Assembly: GCA_905182995.1 (NCBI GenBank)
Contig: CAJJDP010000040.1
Location: 192,834 to 256,833 of the forward strand
DNA: 64,000 bases
DNA from: Paramecium octaurelia
Taxonomy: Eukaryota > Ciliophora > Oligohymenophorea > Peniculida > Parameciidae
Reading direction: 5' to 3'
The position numbers and the translations under genes are program-made. Within the stretch, counting starts at the first letter, position 1, and every line of letters starts with the position of its first letter. Below the pieces are notes generated by a model. It was not told where the DNA came from, did not search any database, and saw only the letters and a program-made list of their open reading frames with translations. Positions 15,001 to 26,684 of the stretch are shown here, one piece after another.

Positions 15001-16523
15001 ATTTTATTAGTATAGTTAGGATCCTCATTCAAAAAGACTTCAAAATCTTGTATTCTATCTCGTGTTATCATTCTTATTTAATCTCTTAATAAATTAATAG
15101 TTATTTTATCTCTAAATTCAGGCTTAATTTCAATGCATTAGTTAAAAACTTGCTTTCTATATTAATAAACATTTGAAATCGATATTAAAATTTATTTCAA
15201 TTCTCTACTACATGATGAAGCGACAATTTGATTAGAATTTTTCTTTAAATTAATAAGATGCTCGTCAATACTATCAATTTATTTTGAATTTTTTATTGCT
15301 TTTTCATAGTCATTAGGTGTAATAATCTAGTAACCTCCCTTTATTTCTAAATCAAATTCTTCCTCATTTTTCACCTAAGGGTCATATTTCTTTGTTTTTA
15401 ATAATATTTCATGAACTTAAAAATATTGATTTAGATCAATATTTCCTTGAAGTAGTTCTACAAATCCAATAATGGTTGAACAACATGTTATGTAACAAGA
15501 TAACTTAACTCCAATTCGGAAAATGAGTTTCAATAGGATTTCAGGACAACATATATTTGAAAATATACGAAGCATTTCACTCAAATTTCTCATATTTCCT
15601 TAATTACTTTGTTAATACTTAATTGATGGCCATTTTATAATTTTAAAGTATGTCTCCTGTTTTGGTTTACCAGTTTATGGATCAAATAAAGGAATAATCA
15701 TTTCAAGTTGATGTCCTTATATTGATAAGAATGCATCTAAATATGACTAAAAGGATTTTAATATAGGAAGCTATAGCTTATAATAATTCTCTTTGTATAA
15801 TCTATATCCAATTCCAATATGAGAATTCATACAATTAACCATATTTGGAATGGATAAATAATACACAATATCAAGTTATTCTGGATAGAATTACTAAGAT
15901 TAACCTTTTACATTGTTTTGATCCATAAGCTACATCATTTCAAAACTGCCTGGTCCATCAAAAGTCACTGCTTTAGTATTTGGAAAAGGTTCATTAAATT
16001 TTGAATGACAATAATAGACACTTAATTCGGCTAACCAGGCTCCTAAAGAATGACCACAAAATGATAACGAATAGTTTAATTACTTAGCTTTTTCGACAGC
16101 TTTTTGAGTTGACTAATATGCTTATTATTAGTGATTTGTAAAAGTGCCTAATACAACTGACATAATATCACATTATAAACCTGATTCTTTGAAAATGTTT
16201 GAATTGAGAGATAATTAAAAATTAGTGGATCTATGTGATAATACTAATTATTTATTTTTTTAATTTTCTAATAATAAGCCTAAATAACCTGTCTAATCAT
16301 CATCAAAAATTTCAGATATAATCCATTATTATAAATATTTATTCAAATCCACATTCTTTTCTGTTTTCATAAATTTATAGATGCCAGTCTCTTATTTAAA
16401 CTTTACAGCCTAATTTTTTTATAAAGGGCATTTTCCCCCTTTCTTCCCTGTTTCATCTGCACAAAAAGCAGCTAATAGAAGATGGATATAATCATTAGGA
16501 AAGAACTCCTCAAATTTAGACAT
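12040..16523 (-). CDS. Lipase-like + STAND P-loop NTPase + helical repeat fusion protein
   Basis: About 1,490 codons. It starts MSKFEEFFPNDYIHLLLAAF and stops at TGA 12040-12042. The N-terminal part (about 16.5-15.5 kb) is an alpha/beta-hydrolase: it has the nucleophile elbow CGHSLGAW near 16.05 kb, as in class 3 (DUF2974-like) lipases. After a linker comes a P-loop NTPase with Walker A GPSKFGKTA near 14.88 kb, Walker B IIIILDNL near 14.66 kb and a following ITTVNNQ strand, the layout of NB-ARC/NACHT (STAND) switches. The rest (about 14.2-12.1 kb) is all-helical with recurring 34-40-residue units rich in A, Y and L, read as TPR-like. STAND proteins are typically ligand-gated oligomerising switches; coupling to a lipase suggests a lipid-acting effector, which is inference. 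No signal peptide or membrane segment. The exact C terminus is uncertain if a short intron lies near the end. Confidence 0.8.
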
Positions 16524-16753
16524 ATTATTTGTAAATAATATTTCACATGAAAATCTCAGAGTTTTTTATAATATGATAGAATTACCAAAATTATGGAACT
16601 AATGGAGATAATAAAATGACTATTTTAAAACACATCTATCTCTTAAATTTGATTCTCTATATCACATTCTTTATCAGAATCTTTAGCTAATTACAAAGAT
16701 TGAATAACAGAATTTTAATGAATATATTAATAGATAATTAATATATATGATGT

Positions 16754-19013
16754 TCATTCTAGAATTGGATTATTGATTACAGCTGTCTAGAGCCCAAAAC
16801 CAGTAGCAAACTTTGGATTGTTAATTATAGGTTGAGTATTTGAAACATATTTTGGATAATCTTTAATAGAGTCTAAAGTAGAAAACCAAGGAGATGGTAA
16901 CTTATTGTTTTTATTATCTACTCCTCCAAATCCATATTCTCCAAAAATGGACTTTACAATGGCTTCACCACCAGTTGTTCCAGGGAGCCATGCTGCTATA
17001 AAACTATTGCTAATTGCTAAAGGGTCATCTATTAGCATTGGTCTGCCACTGATTAATACAGAAACAACTATACTTTTACCTTAAAGGATATTGGTAATTA
17101 TCTAAATATTTTAAATATATTTATACTTATTTTTCATATGCTCCTGTTTTGATTTCTAATCTTGTAGGTTATGATTTGGTTAAATAAACATTATCATGCA
17201 TATCATATAAGCAACCTGTCCTGTCTTCACCTTAACAATATTTGCAGTTAATATCACCCATATATTCAGCATATGGATTTTCTGCTAATACATTGATGAC
17301 TATTGTGTTTGCTGATGTGAATTAATCCTTCATTGTATTTAATTGGTTTCTAAAAGTATTTCTGTCTGCAAGAATGGCATTCAAATCGGATGGATCTGTG
17401 TATTTTGGATGATGAATTTCTGCATCTTAGAATCTTGTTTTTATGGCATCTAAGATTGATGAAGCTTTTGATTGAACCTTCAAATCCCCAGTCCAATAAT
17501 CATTACCATTATACCCTTACCATCTGATTGTCCATCCTCCATTTTAAGCTCCAATATTGTCATAATCTGAAAATAATTTATATTCTCCATTTCCAATTGG
17601 TACATATCTATCACCCAATAAAATAACATGTTTAATTGTATTTTTGTTAGCTGGAAGTGCATTTGCATCATTTTTCAACAATACTAATGATTCAAGAGCA
17701 GCTTATAAAGCATCTTGATATTCTTATTCTTTATCCTTCACTATTCCTATTTTCTTATTTTCTTTTAAATCTTATTCGTTGGGAGTTGATTAAATTAATC
17801 CCATTTTATTTTTGATTGTTAATATTCTCTTAACTGCATCGTCTAATCTTGCTACATCTATTTTTGGTTTTTGTGGATCATTTTCATTCACTAAACTAGT
17901 AATCATAGCCTGGTAGTCTTCAACTTTGTCAGAAATCATTTACATATCAACTCCTACATTAAAGGATTCAGCATATGCCTAATTCAATGGCATTTTTTAA
18001 GAATTTCTTGGTAAATCTACCTAAGCTGTCTTGATAACTGAATTATAATCACTAATAACAAATCCTTCGAATCCTAATCCACCATCTTCTGTTGCTGCTT
18101 TCAATTTCTCATTAACAAATGGATGAACACTCATAGCCACACCATTGATTGCATCATAACTGACCATTACATTACCTGTCTATGCCTCAACAGCTCCCTC
18201 ATACCCTTTGATATTATCCTATACAAAGAGATCCATAGACTCTTCATCTACAATAGAATCACCTTCTTCATATCCATTTATTGTAGCTCCATCTCCTATG
18301 AAATGTTTAACTGAGGTTAGAACTCCTAGTATCTAGTCTTCTTGAATATCTTAGGCTACTTCAACGAAAGCTTTGGAGTATTCTTTCACTTTAGTTGTGT
18401 CCTCTCCCAAAGTCTCATAGAATCTACCCCATTGTGGATTATGAGATACAGCTACTGTGGGTGTAAATACAAAATTAAATCCACTCTCAATCACGCTATC
18501 TCTCATCCATTTAGCTGAATTTCTAAAGTTTTCCACGTTGTTTGAAGCAGCCAGACCAATATTATGAGGAAAGAGTATCTCCCCAACAGAATGTTGATTT
18601 CCACGGATAGCATCTGTACCAAGTAATGGTTATATTACAACTGTTTCTGATTCTGTTTCACTAATATCAACTGTGACTGACACTCCTTAGGCTAGTGCCA
18701 AGTCTGCAACTTTTTTCCATATTACATTGTTTGCCTCCATACAAGTTCCTGATGAGGATATATTGCCCTCATCATCAGGGCATCCATTACCTCCCACTAA
18801 TACAGATCCAAGATTCCACTCTTTAATTTTATCATATTATGTTTTTCCTTCAGCATCATTCAAATAAATAAAATCAACTTAAGTTGTTTAACCAATCTTT
18901 TATGCTAAAGTCATGCTTTTAACTATATCATCGACTGAAGCATTTAATTTCTTGTTCACCCTACCTCCTTTGCACACTACTAAAAATATACACAAATAAA
19001 ATACGAATTTCAT
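16754..19013 (-). CDS. Secreted glycoside hydrolase family 3 beta-glucosidase
   Basis: About 740 codons. It starts MKFVFYLCIFLVVCKGG, a signal peptide, and stops at TGA 16754. The GH3 N-terminal barrel is clear: RGNQHSVGEILFPHNIGLA near 18.6 kb and the catalytic nucleophile aspartate in FEGFVISDYNS near 18.05 kb. The C-terminal alpha/beta sandwich and fibronectin-like end include SNSFIAAWLPGTTGGEAI and YGFGG near 16.95 kb. A 25-nt GTA...TAG intron lies near 17.1 kb. Family members remove terminal beta-glucose from glucans; a lysosomal, phagosomal or secreted digestive role is likely in a bacterivorous ciliate. The length is normal for GH3. No auxiliary domain seen. Confidence 0.93.
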
Positions 19014-19650
19014 TTATATTAAGATATTTTTAATGCAGATTTAATGATTTTTATATTTAAATAATAATTCTTATAGAACTGATTTATGTTTCAAGATTCT
19101 AATATTATTACATATGTCATCATAATGATATTTTATTCCATAAAGTCTTTTCATTCAGTGCATAATTAGAACCTATTTTCAAAATTAAATGGAAATCTGT
19201 TTATATTTAATTAGAAATAGAGAATAACATCAAAGTAAAATTATTAGTATGCTTAATTCTTTTAAAAATGAATTCATAATATAAAATTTAATTTCTTATT
19301 CAACACAATCTTGTTGATAATCTTCATTTTATCAACCAAAATTACTAAATTCATAAAGTTATCAATTAAATTTCTTTATCTAAGCTTGTATTTTTTAATG
19401 AAATCATCCTCTGGTAGTTGCTTTATGTGTTTATAGAATTGAATTTTTTCCATTATTCATTGACTACGAAATTCAAAGTTTTAGTATATTAGAACTCATT
19501 CATAATTTAAAGAAGAATCATAAAGCCTACTTCATAGAGATTTCAAATATAGAAATAAATTAATTTAATAATAAAAGTTCTCACAATTATGTAACTAATT
19601 TGATTATATTTAATTAGGTAAATAAAATAATTATACAGATATATGCACAA
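19014..19650. other. Intergenic, AT-rich, with one short open frame
   Basis: A gap of about 640 bp between the GH3 start and the end of the Myb gene, both on the minus strand. It holds the small frame at 19274-19452 listed separately and otherwise only AT-rich sequence with presumed promoter and 3' end signals. Confidence 0.4.
19274..19452 (-). CDS. Possible small protein (about 58 codons)
   Basis: Open from ATG 19452 to TGA 19274, starting MEKIQFYKHIKQLPEDDF. The composition is lysine- and leucine-rich and plausibly helical. A TGA lies two codons upstream of the ATG, so the frame does not extend further unless it is spliced. Not recognised. It may be a real short gene, a last exon or chance. 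Confidence 0.3.
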
Positions 19651-20647
19651 TCAATATTCTAAATAATTTTAATAATCCTGTCTAAGCTTTAAATAATCCT
19701 CATATTCAATTTATGTTTGAATCAATTAATTTTAATTTTTAATATAATTTTCTTATTCATTAAATTAATAATCAATTATGAATGGATTGTAGTAATTTTA
19801 TTTATCATACATAAAATTATGCAAATTGCTATCCATTAATTGGTCTATGATAAATAGAAAGTGTATATACTAGATTATAGAGTATTATTTAATAGCAATT
19901 TCTTTTTTCTGCCTGCTCTACTTCTTTGAGACCTTGGCAATCTTTTTCCATTGTCTCCTCTTAATGCATAAGGGTTGAATTTCTAATGATGACTTCTGCA
20001 TTGACTAGGTGTTCGAGTGCCTATTAATTCACTCATTTATTTAAATATTTTCGAAGTCTTTTTCATCATAGATGAGTTCATAATATTTTCATATTGTGAC
20101 AAGAAATTAACATAAGTCGTATGTTCGATGGCAGACCAATGTCCTGTATTAATATTCTCCAATTTTTATTTTTTGGTTAATTTGATTGATTTAATGTGTT
20201 ATTTAGAGTTACTCATATGTCCCTCTGTTGCTAAATGAGATTATAATTTAGGAAGAAGAGCTCCCTATGAAATATCCACAATTTAATATTAAGGTTGTAT
20301 GATTTATTAATGGCTAATAAGATGAATATAAAATGTTTACATCTCCTCTTTTTATCCGATGGGTTCTTCAACCTGATTTTTAGTTTTTGGCAATAATTCC
20401 TTCGGCTATTTGTTTCTATTTTTTATGAAATACTTACTTGATCTTTCTATTATTGTTCTTCCTATAAAGATCCTCGTTGAATTCAGAATCATAATTCATA
20501 GGTGATGATGGAGTGTAATGATATTGAGGTTACATGGGAAAATCATATGCATTCTAATATAATGAGTATTCTATTATATTTATTGGTTATCAATATACAT
20601 TCATAGAATTATTGATAATCAACAACGGATAATCCTGGATGAATCAT
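19651..20647 (-). CDS. Myb/SANT-like (SHAQKY-type) DNA-binding protein
   Basis: Spliced frame of about 310 codons. It starts MIHPGLSVVDYQQFYEQY (ATG 20647) and stops at TGA 19651. Three short introns (28, 22 and 26 nt, all GTA...TAG) restore one frame. The middle holds a single Myb-like repeat: GHWSAIEH, then KIFKQMSELIGTRTPSQCRS and HHQKFNP, the pattern of the SHAQKY subclass, with the usual tryptophan at helix 1 and TRTxxQxRSHxQK at the recognition helix. A basic run RSQRSRAGRKKK follows and could be a nuclear signal. The rest is glutamine- and asparagine-rich. Probable transcription regulator; targets unknown. Confidence 0.8.
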
Positions 20648-20695
20648 TCACAATATTTATTATTCTCTTCAATTATAAATGTTATTTTTTTAATC

Positions 20696-21596
20696 ATGAG
20701 TAATTCCAAATTGTACACACCAAATGATCTAATTGAATTTGAAAATCACAAGCGTTATTCATCAGTTGGAAAGAGTAAATCTAAATAACTTATGTATGTC
20801 TAGTGCTAGATTCGATGAAACAGACTGCACCTGCTTATGGTTTTGGATCATCCACTAGATATTAAGCATAATCCATTTACCGAGATAAAAAATTACTTCA
20901 TAAAGGAAAAAGCAGTCCAGGACCCTGTTATAATTCTTCCAATTATATTAAAGAGTTATTAGCTCGAAATGCAACTGTCAAAATAGGAACCGCTAAAAGA
21001 AACTTTCTTAATTAGACATAGTATGATTATTATACAAGACAAGATAGTGATGTAATTATTTACATACTATGCTGTGTAGTTCGAACCTCATAAGGCTAAT
21101 GACTTTAGGAAAATGAACTCAACAATTGTAAAGATAGGTCTTGCCTAACGTTTCAAAACTGATTATAAAAACTAAATCCCTGGTCCTGATCAATATGATA
21201 ATCTCATTAAAAAAACAGGACCTCAATATTCAGTAGTTCCAAAAAGACCTATTTCTAAATCATTCTAAGGTTCGACACCTGATTTAATTGGTCCAGGAGC
21301 TTATGACGTAAACAAATCATTGGATATAACTCATGAAAGCTATCCTAGTATTGGATTCACAAAAGGGGAAAAGATGAAAGCTATCAAGAGTGTTGAAAGA
21401 AATTAAACTTATTACACTAAGTATTCTGTAAAATCTAAGAATTAGGGGATCGATTGGAGTACAAATCAAGTCTAATTGTGTTACTAAGCCATGTTTTTCT
21501 ATTGGCAAAGAAAGTAGAGACATTAAACCAGGCATTTTCAAAAGAGATATGGAAGGAGTTTCTACAAAAATAAAAATATCAATGCCTAAGTTTTGA
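20696..21596 (+). CDS. SHIPPO/ODF3-like (STPGP repeat) protein
   Basis: Starts MSNSKLYTPNDLIEFENHKR and ends ...MPKF before TGA 21594-21596, about 270 codons after removing three short introns (near 20.78, 21.05 and 21.43 kb). It shows spaced repeats of the SHIPPO/ODF3 family: YGFGSSTRY then KGKSSPGPCYN, a later IPGPDQYDN, LIGPGAYDV and a final FSIGKESRDIKPG. Family members bind axonemal or cytoplasmic microtubules, so a ciliary or cortical role is likely. It is divergent from the Myb gene, with a start-to-start gap of about 50 bp, so the two share a very small promoter region. Confidence 0.82.
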
Positions 21597-21897
21597 GTAC
21601 TCTTTAATTTAGATCAATATTAATATTAATATTCATATAACTTGATTATTTTGATAATTTGACTATTATCTTAGATCTGTTTTCATCAACTACTCTCAAT
21701 CAAGAAATACATCCAAATAAATTATTAAAATGTTGAATGATGAATTCTTAGATTGTTAAATTTTAGTAAATCAATATATTAACAATTGAAAATTAAATTA
21801 TAGATTATCAATATCTGAATTTGATTCAAAGTTATTCTAATTATAAATTTTCATAATTTAAAATTTGAATATTTAATTAAACATTATATGATTAATA
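21597..21897. other. Convergent intergenic spacer
   Basis: About 300 bp between two converging genes (SHIPPO on plus, cathepsin on minus). Very AT-rich; no coding frame seen. It presumably holds the two 3' ends. Confidence 0.5.
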
Positions 21898-22919
<1,022 letters not shown>

Positions 22920-23194
22920 ATGTATATTATTATTTCATTTACTAAAGTAGTTTTGATTAAATACTATTTACGATTACGTCAGAGTTCTTCCACAATTCGA
23001 ACATTTTTTATTTAATAAATACATATTAAATTCATCATTGTTCACGTAATCAAACCTTTTGGACTAGTAGCCTCTTCAGATAGTCAAAAATATCATGAAT
23101 TTAGAGCAATACTAATTTTATATAAGAATTTCTCAAATATTCTCATTAATTTATTGATGACGATAGTTTATAAAATAACATCTAATAAATTATA

Positions 23195-24589
23195 ATGAGC
23201 CAAGGCAATATATCAAAAAGAGTTCCTTAGGATAACAAACCAGAAACCAAGGATATTAAAGAGAATATCATCCATGAAAGAATTATGTATATGTTTTCAA
23301 TATAAAATAGTGGTCCCATTTGTAAAGCTCCCGGTTACTTAAAAGATCAATATATTAAACATGGCTACAGAATTAACTTCAAAAACAAGAAGGACGTTAT
23401 AAAGAGCATGTTTATGTGGCACAATGAATTGGTCAATATTTGGACACATCTGATAGGTGCTATCATCATAGTCTCACTAATATTTTACCTATGGTTAAAT
23501 TATGATGATCTCTTTCGTCATAGAGCAATCCAGACATTTAATGGTACATGAAACTACCATTTATGTAGAATCATTACACAACATCTATGAGCATGCTTTC
23601 ACTCTGGAATAATAAATCTAAGAATAATTAGAAAATGGACTTCACAATTTTTAGGATGATATTTAATTGATGCAGATACAATTACATGAAAAGATTGATA
23701 CTGTCAACAAGTTCTTCAATGAAGTGGCTCATCAATATGATTACGAATTTTCAAAAATTCAAAAAAATATTGCTGAAGCCTTTGATTGGGAAAACTTGAA
23801 ATGGAATTATAATATCTCAGAAATCATTTAAGATTATAAGCAGAAAGCCACAGAAATTGTTGAATCCAAAGATTTTGATTGGATTGATTTATATTTAGAA
23901 TTTCAGCATCTCACAGGAAGACAAACCATAGATGAAGAGAAATTACATAAAATGATATCCAGATGGCCCTTGATCGCATTTCTAGTGTCTGCCATCATTT
24001 GTTTAGGATGTAGTACTACTTACCATCTATTTTATTGTCTCTCAGAAAATGTCAACAAAGTGCTCATTCGATTAGATTATGCTGGTATATGTTTTCTTGT
24101 TTCAGGTTCGACATTTGCTCCATTATTTTATGGATTCTAATGCAATCTAAAATATGCAATCATATATGCCAGTTTATAAGGCTTTTTTGCTATCATTCTC
24201 TTTAGTTTTTGTCTATTTGATTTTTTCTACACTTAAGAATGGAGATCCTTAAAAAACAAATTATTTGCAGGACTTGGATTTACAAGTGCCATCCCACTCA
24301 TTCATTTTGCAATCGGTGATACTTGTTTAGAAGGATATAGTTTTTAATCATAATTACCTTATTATGCTGCTATGGCCATCTCATATTTGTATCGAATTTA
24401 TTTATATCTAGATCTGGATTGTATATCTATAATATTAGATTTCCAGAGAAGTAAATCCCAGGGAAATTCGATAATTGTGGACAGAGTCATCAAATTTGGC
24501 ATATTAGTGTAGTGATTGCAATCTTATTCACTTATGTTGGGTCTTTGAATGCCTATTATTAGAGATTGGATATGCCTTGCAAAGCATGA
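23195..24589 (+). CDS. PAQR/hemolysin III-family seven-TM receptor with loop insertion
   Basis: About 445 codons. It starts MSQGNISKRVPQDNK and ends ...QRLDMPCKA. TM1 carries the family signature HNELVNIWTHLIG near 23.43 kb; TM2-TM3 carry CLGCSTTYHLFYC and IRLDYAGICFLVSGS near 24.0-24.1 kb; the last part has GKFDNCGQSHQIWHISVV, with the conserved histidines expected to bind metal. Introns of 25 nt (near 23.56 kb) and 23 nt (near 24.4 kb) keep the frame. Unlike adiponectin or progestin receptors, about 140 mostly charged, coiled-coil-like residues are inserted between TM1 and TM2. Family members act as ceramidase-like or steroid-type receptors; the ligand is unknown. Confidence 0.88.
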
Positions 24590-24720
24590 TTATTTATAGA
24601 TATATGCTTATATATTAGATAATCAATTTTGATCCCTTATTGGTTTCGATATAAACAAATAATGGGTTTTTAGTAATATCTTGCTTGGAAGTAAGAGACT
24701 TATTCCAAAAATAAATAGTT

Positions 24721-25975
24721 TCATTAAAGAAGAATTGGCAAATGAAGATTTTAATTAATTTTGTCAATTTCAGCATGAAAATATCCTGATTATTTTAGAT
24801 CTTCCTTTATTTCAATTAATAATTTAGAGAGATTCTCATACTTCATATTTCTACATTCATGATGAAAGTCAAACCAAACATATTTAGATTTTACTGTTTT
24901 AACACTGCTCATCATACTTGTAAAATATTCTCCTAACATTTTTTATGTGCCCTTTTTATCAATTAAATTAAGAATTATTTATAATTGTTATAGTTACCTT
25001 TTATGCTCTGATCTAAATCTCTTTTATTTAACTACTCCTATGATTGATGTTTTGGGTACCCAATTCAATGTTTGTTATTATTACCAATTAAATGACATAG
25101 ATCCTCTAGTCTAAACAAACGAATATATATCTCTAGACTCTGATCTATTGAGTATCAATATTTATTCATTTTCTGCAAAATTAGTGCAATTCCCATCTTA
25201 ATCACACCCTCTTTACATAAATCTTCTTCCTGAACTGAGAGTCTCTCTTCTGCTCATCATATTTAGAAAGCAATCAGACTATTGATTGAGTTTGCAATAT
25301 CTAATCAAAACACATCCTCTTATGTATATGGTTTACCAATATTGTAAGGCTGGTAGATTTGTACTTTAAAATTGATTCAAAAATTTGATATGTTCCCAAT
25401 TGTATGCAAATCTAGGATTTGGAATCTTATAATAGTAGAGTCCTTCACTTGTCTTTTGTTAAGTACCAAATTGAGAGTAATTACCCATTACCTTATCAAA
25501 GAGATTAGACAAATCATACTCATAACTAAAATATAATGTTCTTGTTGAAGACACACACTTTAGCATTTAGAAATAAGACTAATCATCTGCATGAATACTA
25601 CAATACATAGGTTAATAGAATTACTCATTTAATCTTCCATTCGGAACCAAAGGTAAGAAACTTATTTATTCAACTTATATTATTGTCCTTTGCAATAGTT
25701 ATCTTATCATGTTGCCTTCTGTAACCAATAACAGATAAGAACAATTCTTTAGTTTAATTAATCCATGATTTGCAATGAATCCTATAGATATATTGGATTT
25801 CAATTCTTAAATAAATTTTATTTCTATTTTAGTTTCGCTACCTATATTAGGTAACTTGAAGTAGAGTAGTTTACATATGAATCTATTCTTGTAAATCAAT
25901 TAAAAATATTTTGATTCTATCTTGATAGCTCTCCAAAAATCGCTTCATGAGCATCAATTGCTTAGCATCCACCAT
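24721..25975 (-). CDS. Sac-domain phosphoinositide phosphatase-like gene lacking catalytic motif
   Basis: Starts MVDAKQLMLMKRFLESYQDR (ATG 25975), with an 18-nt intron near 25.83 kb, and stops at TGA 24721-24723; about 410 codons. The Sac1-type fold is plain: GFIANHGLIKLKNCSYLLLV, ISFLPLVPNG, LYFSYEYDLSN, NPRFAYNWE, RRFMQRGCDQDGNCTNFAEN, SFVQTRGSMSFNW and VWFDFHHECRNMKYENLSKL. In active enzymes the CX5R motif (RTNCxDCLDRTN) follows shortly after this last element. Here the frame ends first, and only about 130 bp remain before the convergent PAQR stop. So it is either a pseudophosphatase or a truncated gene. Active relatives remove phosphates from phosphoinositides at ER, Golgi or endosomes. 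Confidence 0.82.
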
Positions 25976-26188
25976 TTGTATTAATTTATTAAGAAATAAA
26001 TAATAATTTATACAATCATCTTTATTTTAAATATCTCCATTTATATATTAACTAATAATAGATAATCAAAATTATAATTAGATGAGTTTGACTAAAATTA
26101 TTAATACGAGATTTATATTCGTTGAAATATCATTTGATTATAAATAATTTAAGATTAATTGCACAGATATAAAGATTGTTACTGATCT

Positions 26189-26602
26189 ATGGATTCAAAC
26201 TTACATGCTATATAAGATGAGGAAGACTTTGAAACCCTTCACAATAAGTACAGAGAACTCGTTACTTTTTCTCCAAAAACCAAAAGCTAGATAAATTAGA
26301 ACAAAAATTTAAAGACCTTGAAATTAGTTCCATTTCAACTAATTTCTGAATCAAACATGTCTGATCAGGGTAATAAATCAACTAATCACACTTCCTCATT
26401 ATAACCAATTTAAGTAGTTCAATCTCTTAATATCCTATAAAATGAGCAGCCTTCCAATAGAAGAACCTGTCCTCTGATTGAACAATCAACCAAGAGTCTC
26501 TCACCTACGAAAAGCTCTTGTGAGTTAGCTTCCGATTACACTTTTAAATTATATGAGGGTTATAAGAAGGTGCGATTTCGAATTAATGAAAAAATTGAAT
26601 GA
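26189..26602 (+). CDS. Hypothetical protein, about 137 residues
   Basis: Uninterrupted frame from ATG 26189 to TGA 26600-26602, starting MDSNLHAIQDEEDFETLHNK. It is acidic at the start, then rich in S, T, Q and N with SPTK-like sites, and ends in a basic stretch KKVRFRINEKIE. No domain recognised. Likely intrinsically disordered. It converges with the coiled-coil gene ending at 26685. Confidence 0.55.
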
Positions 26603-26684
26603 CTATCATTTACTATTAACATACCCATATTTACTAAAATGAATAATAAGCAGAGGATCTTAACGATATTTATAATATTCATAT

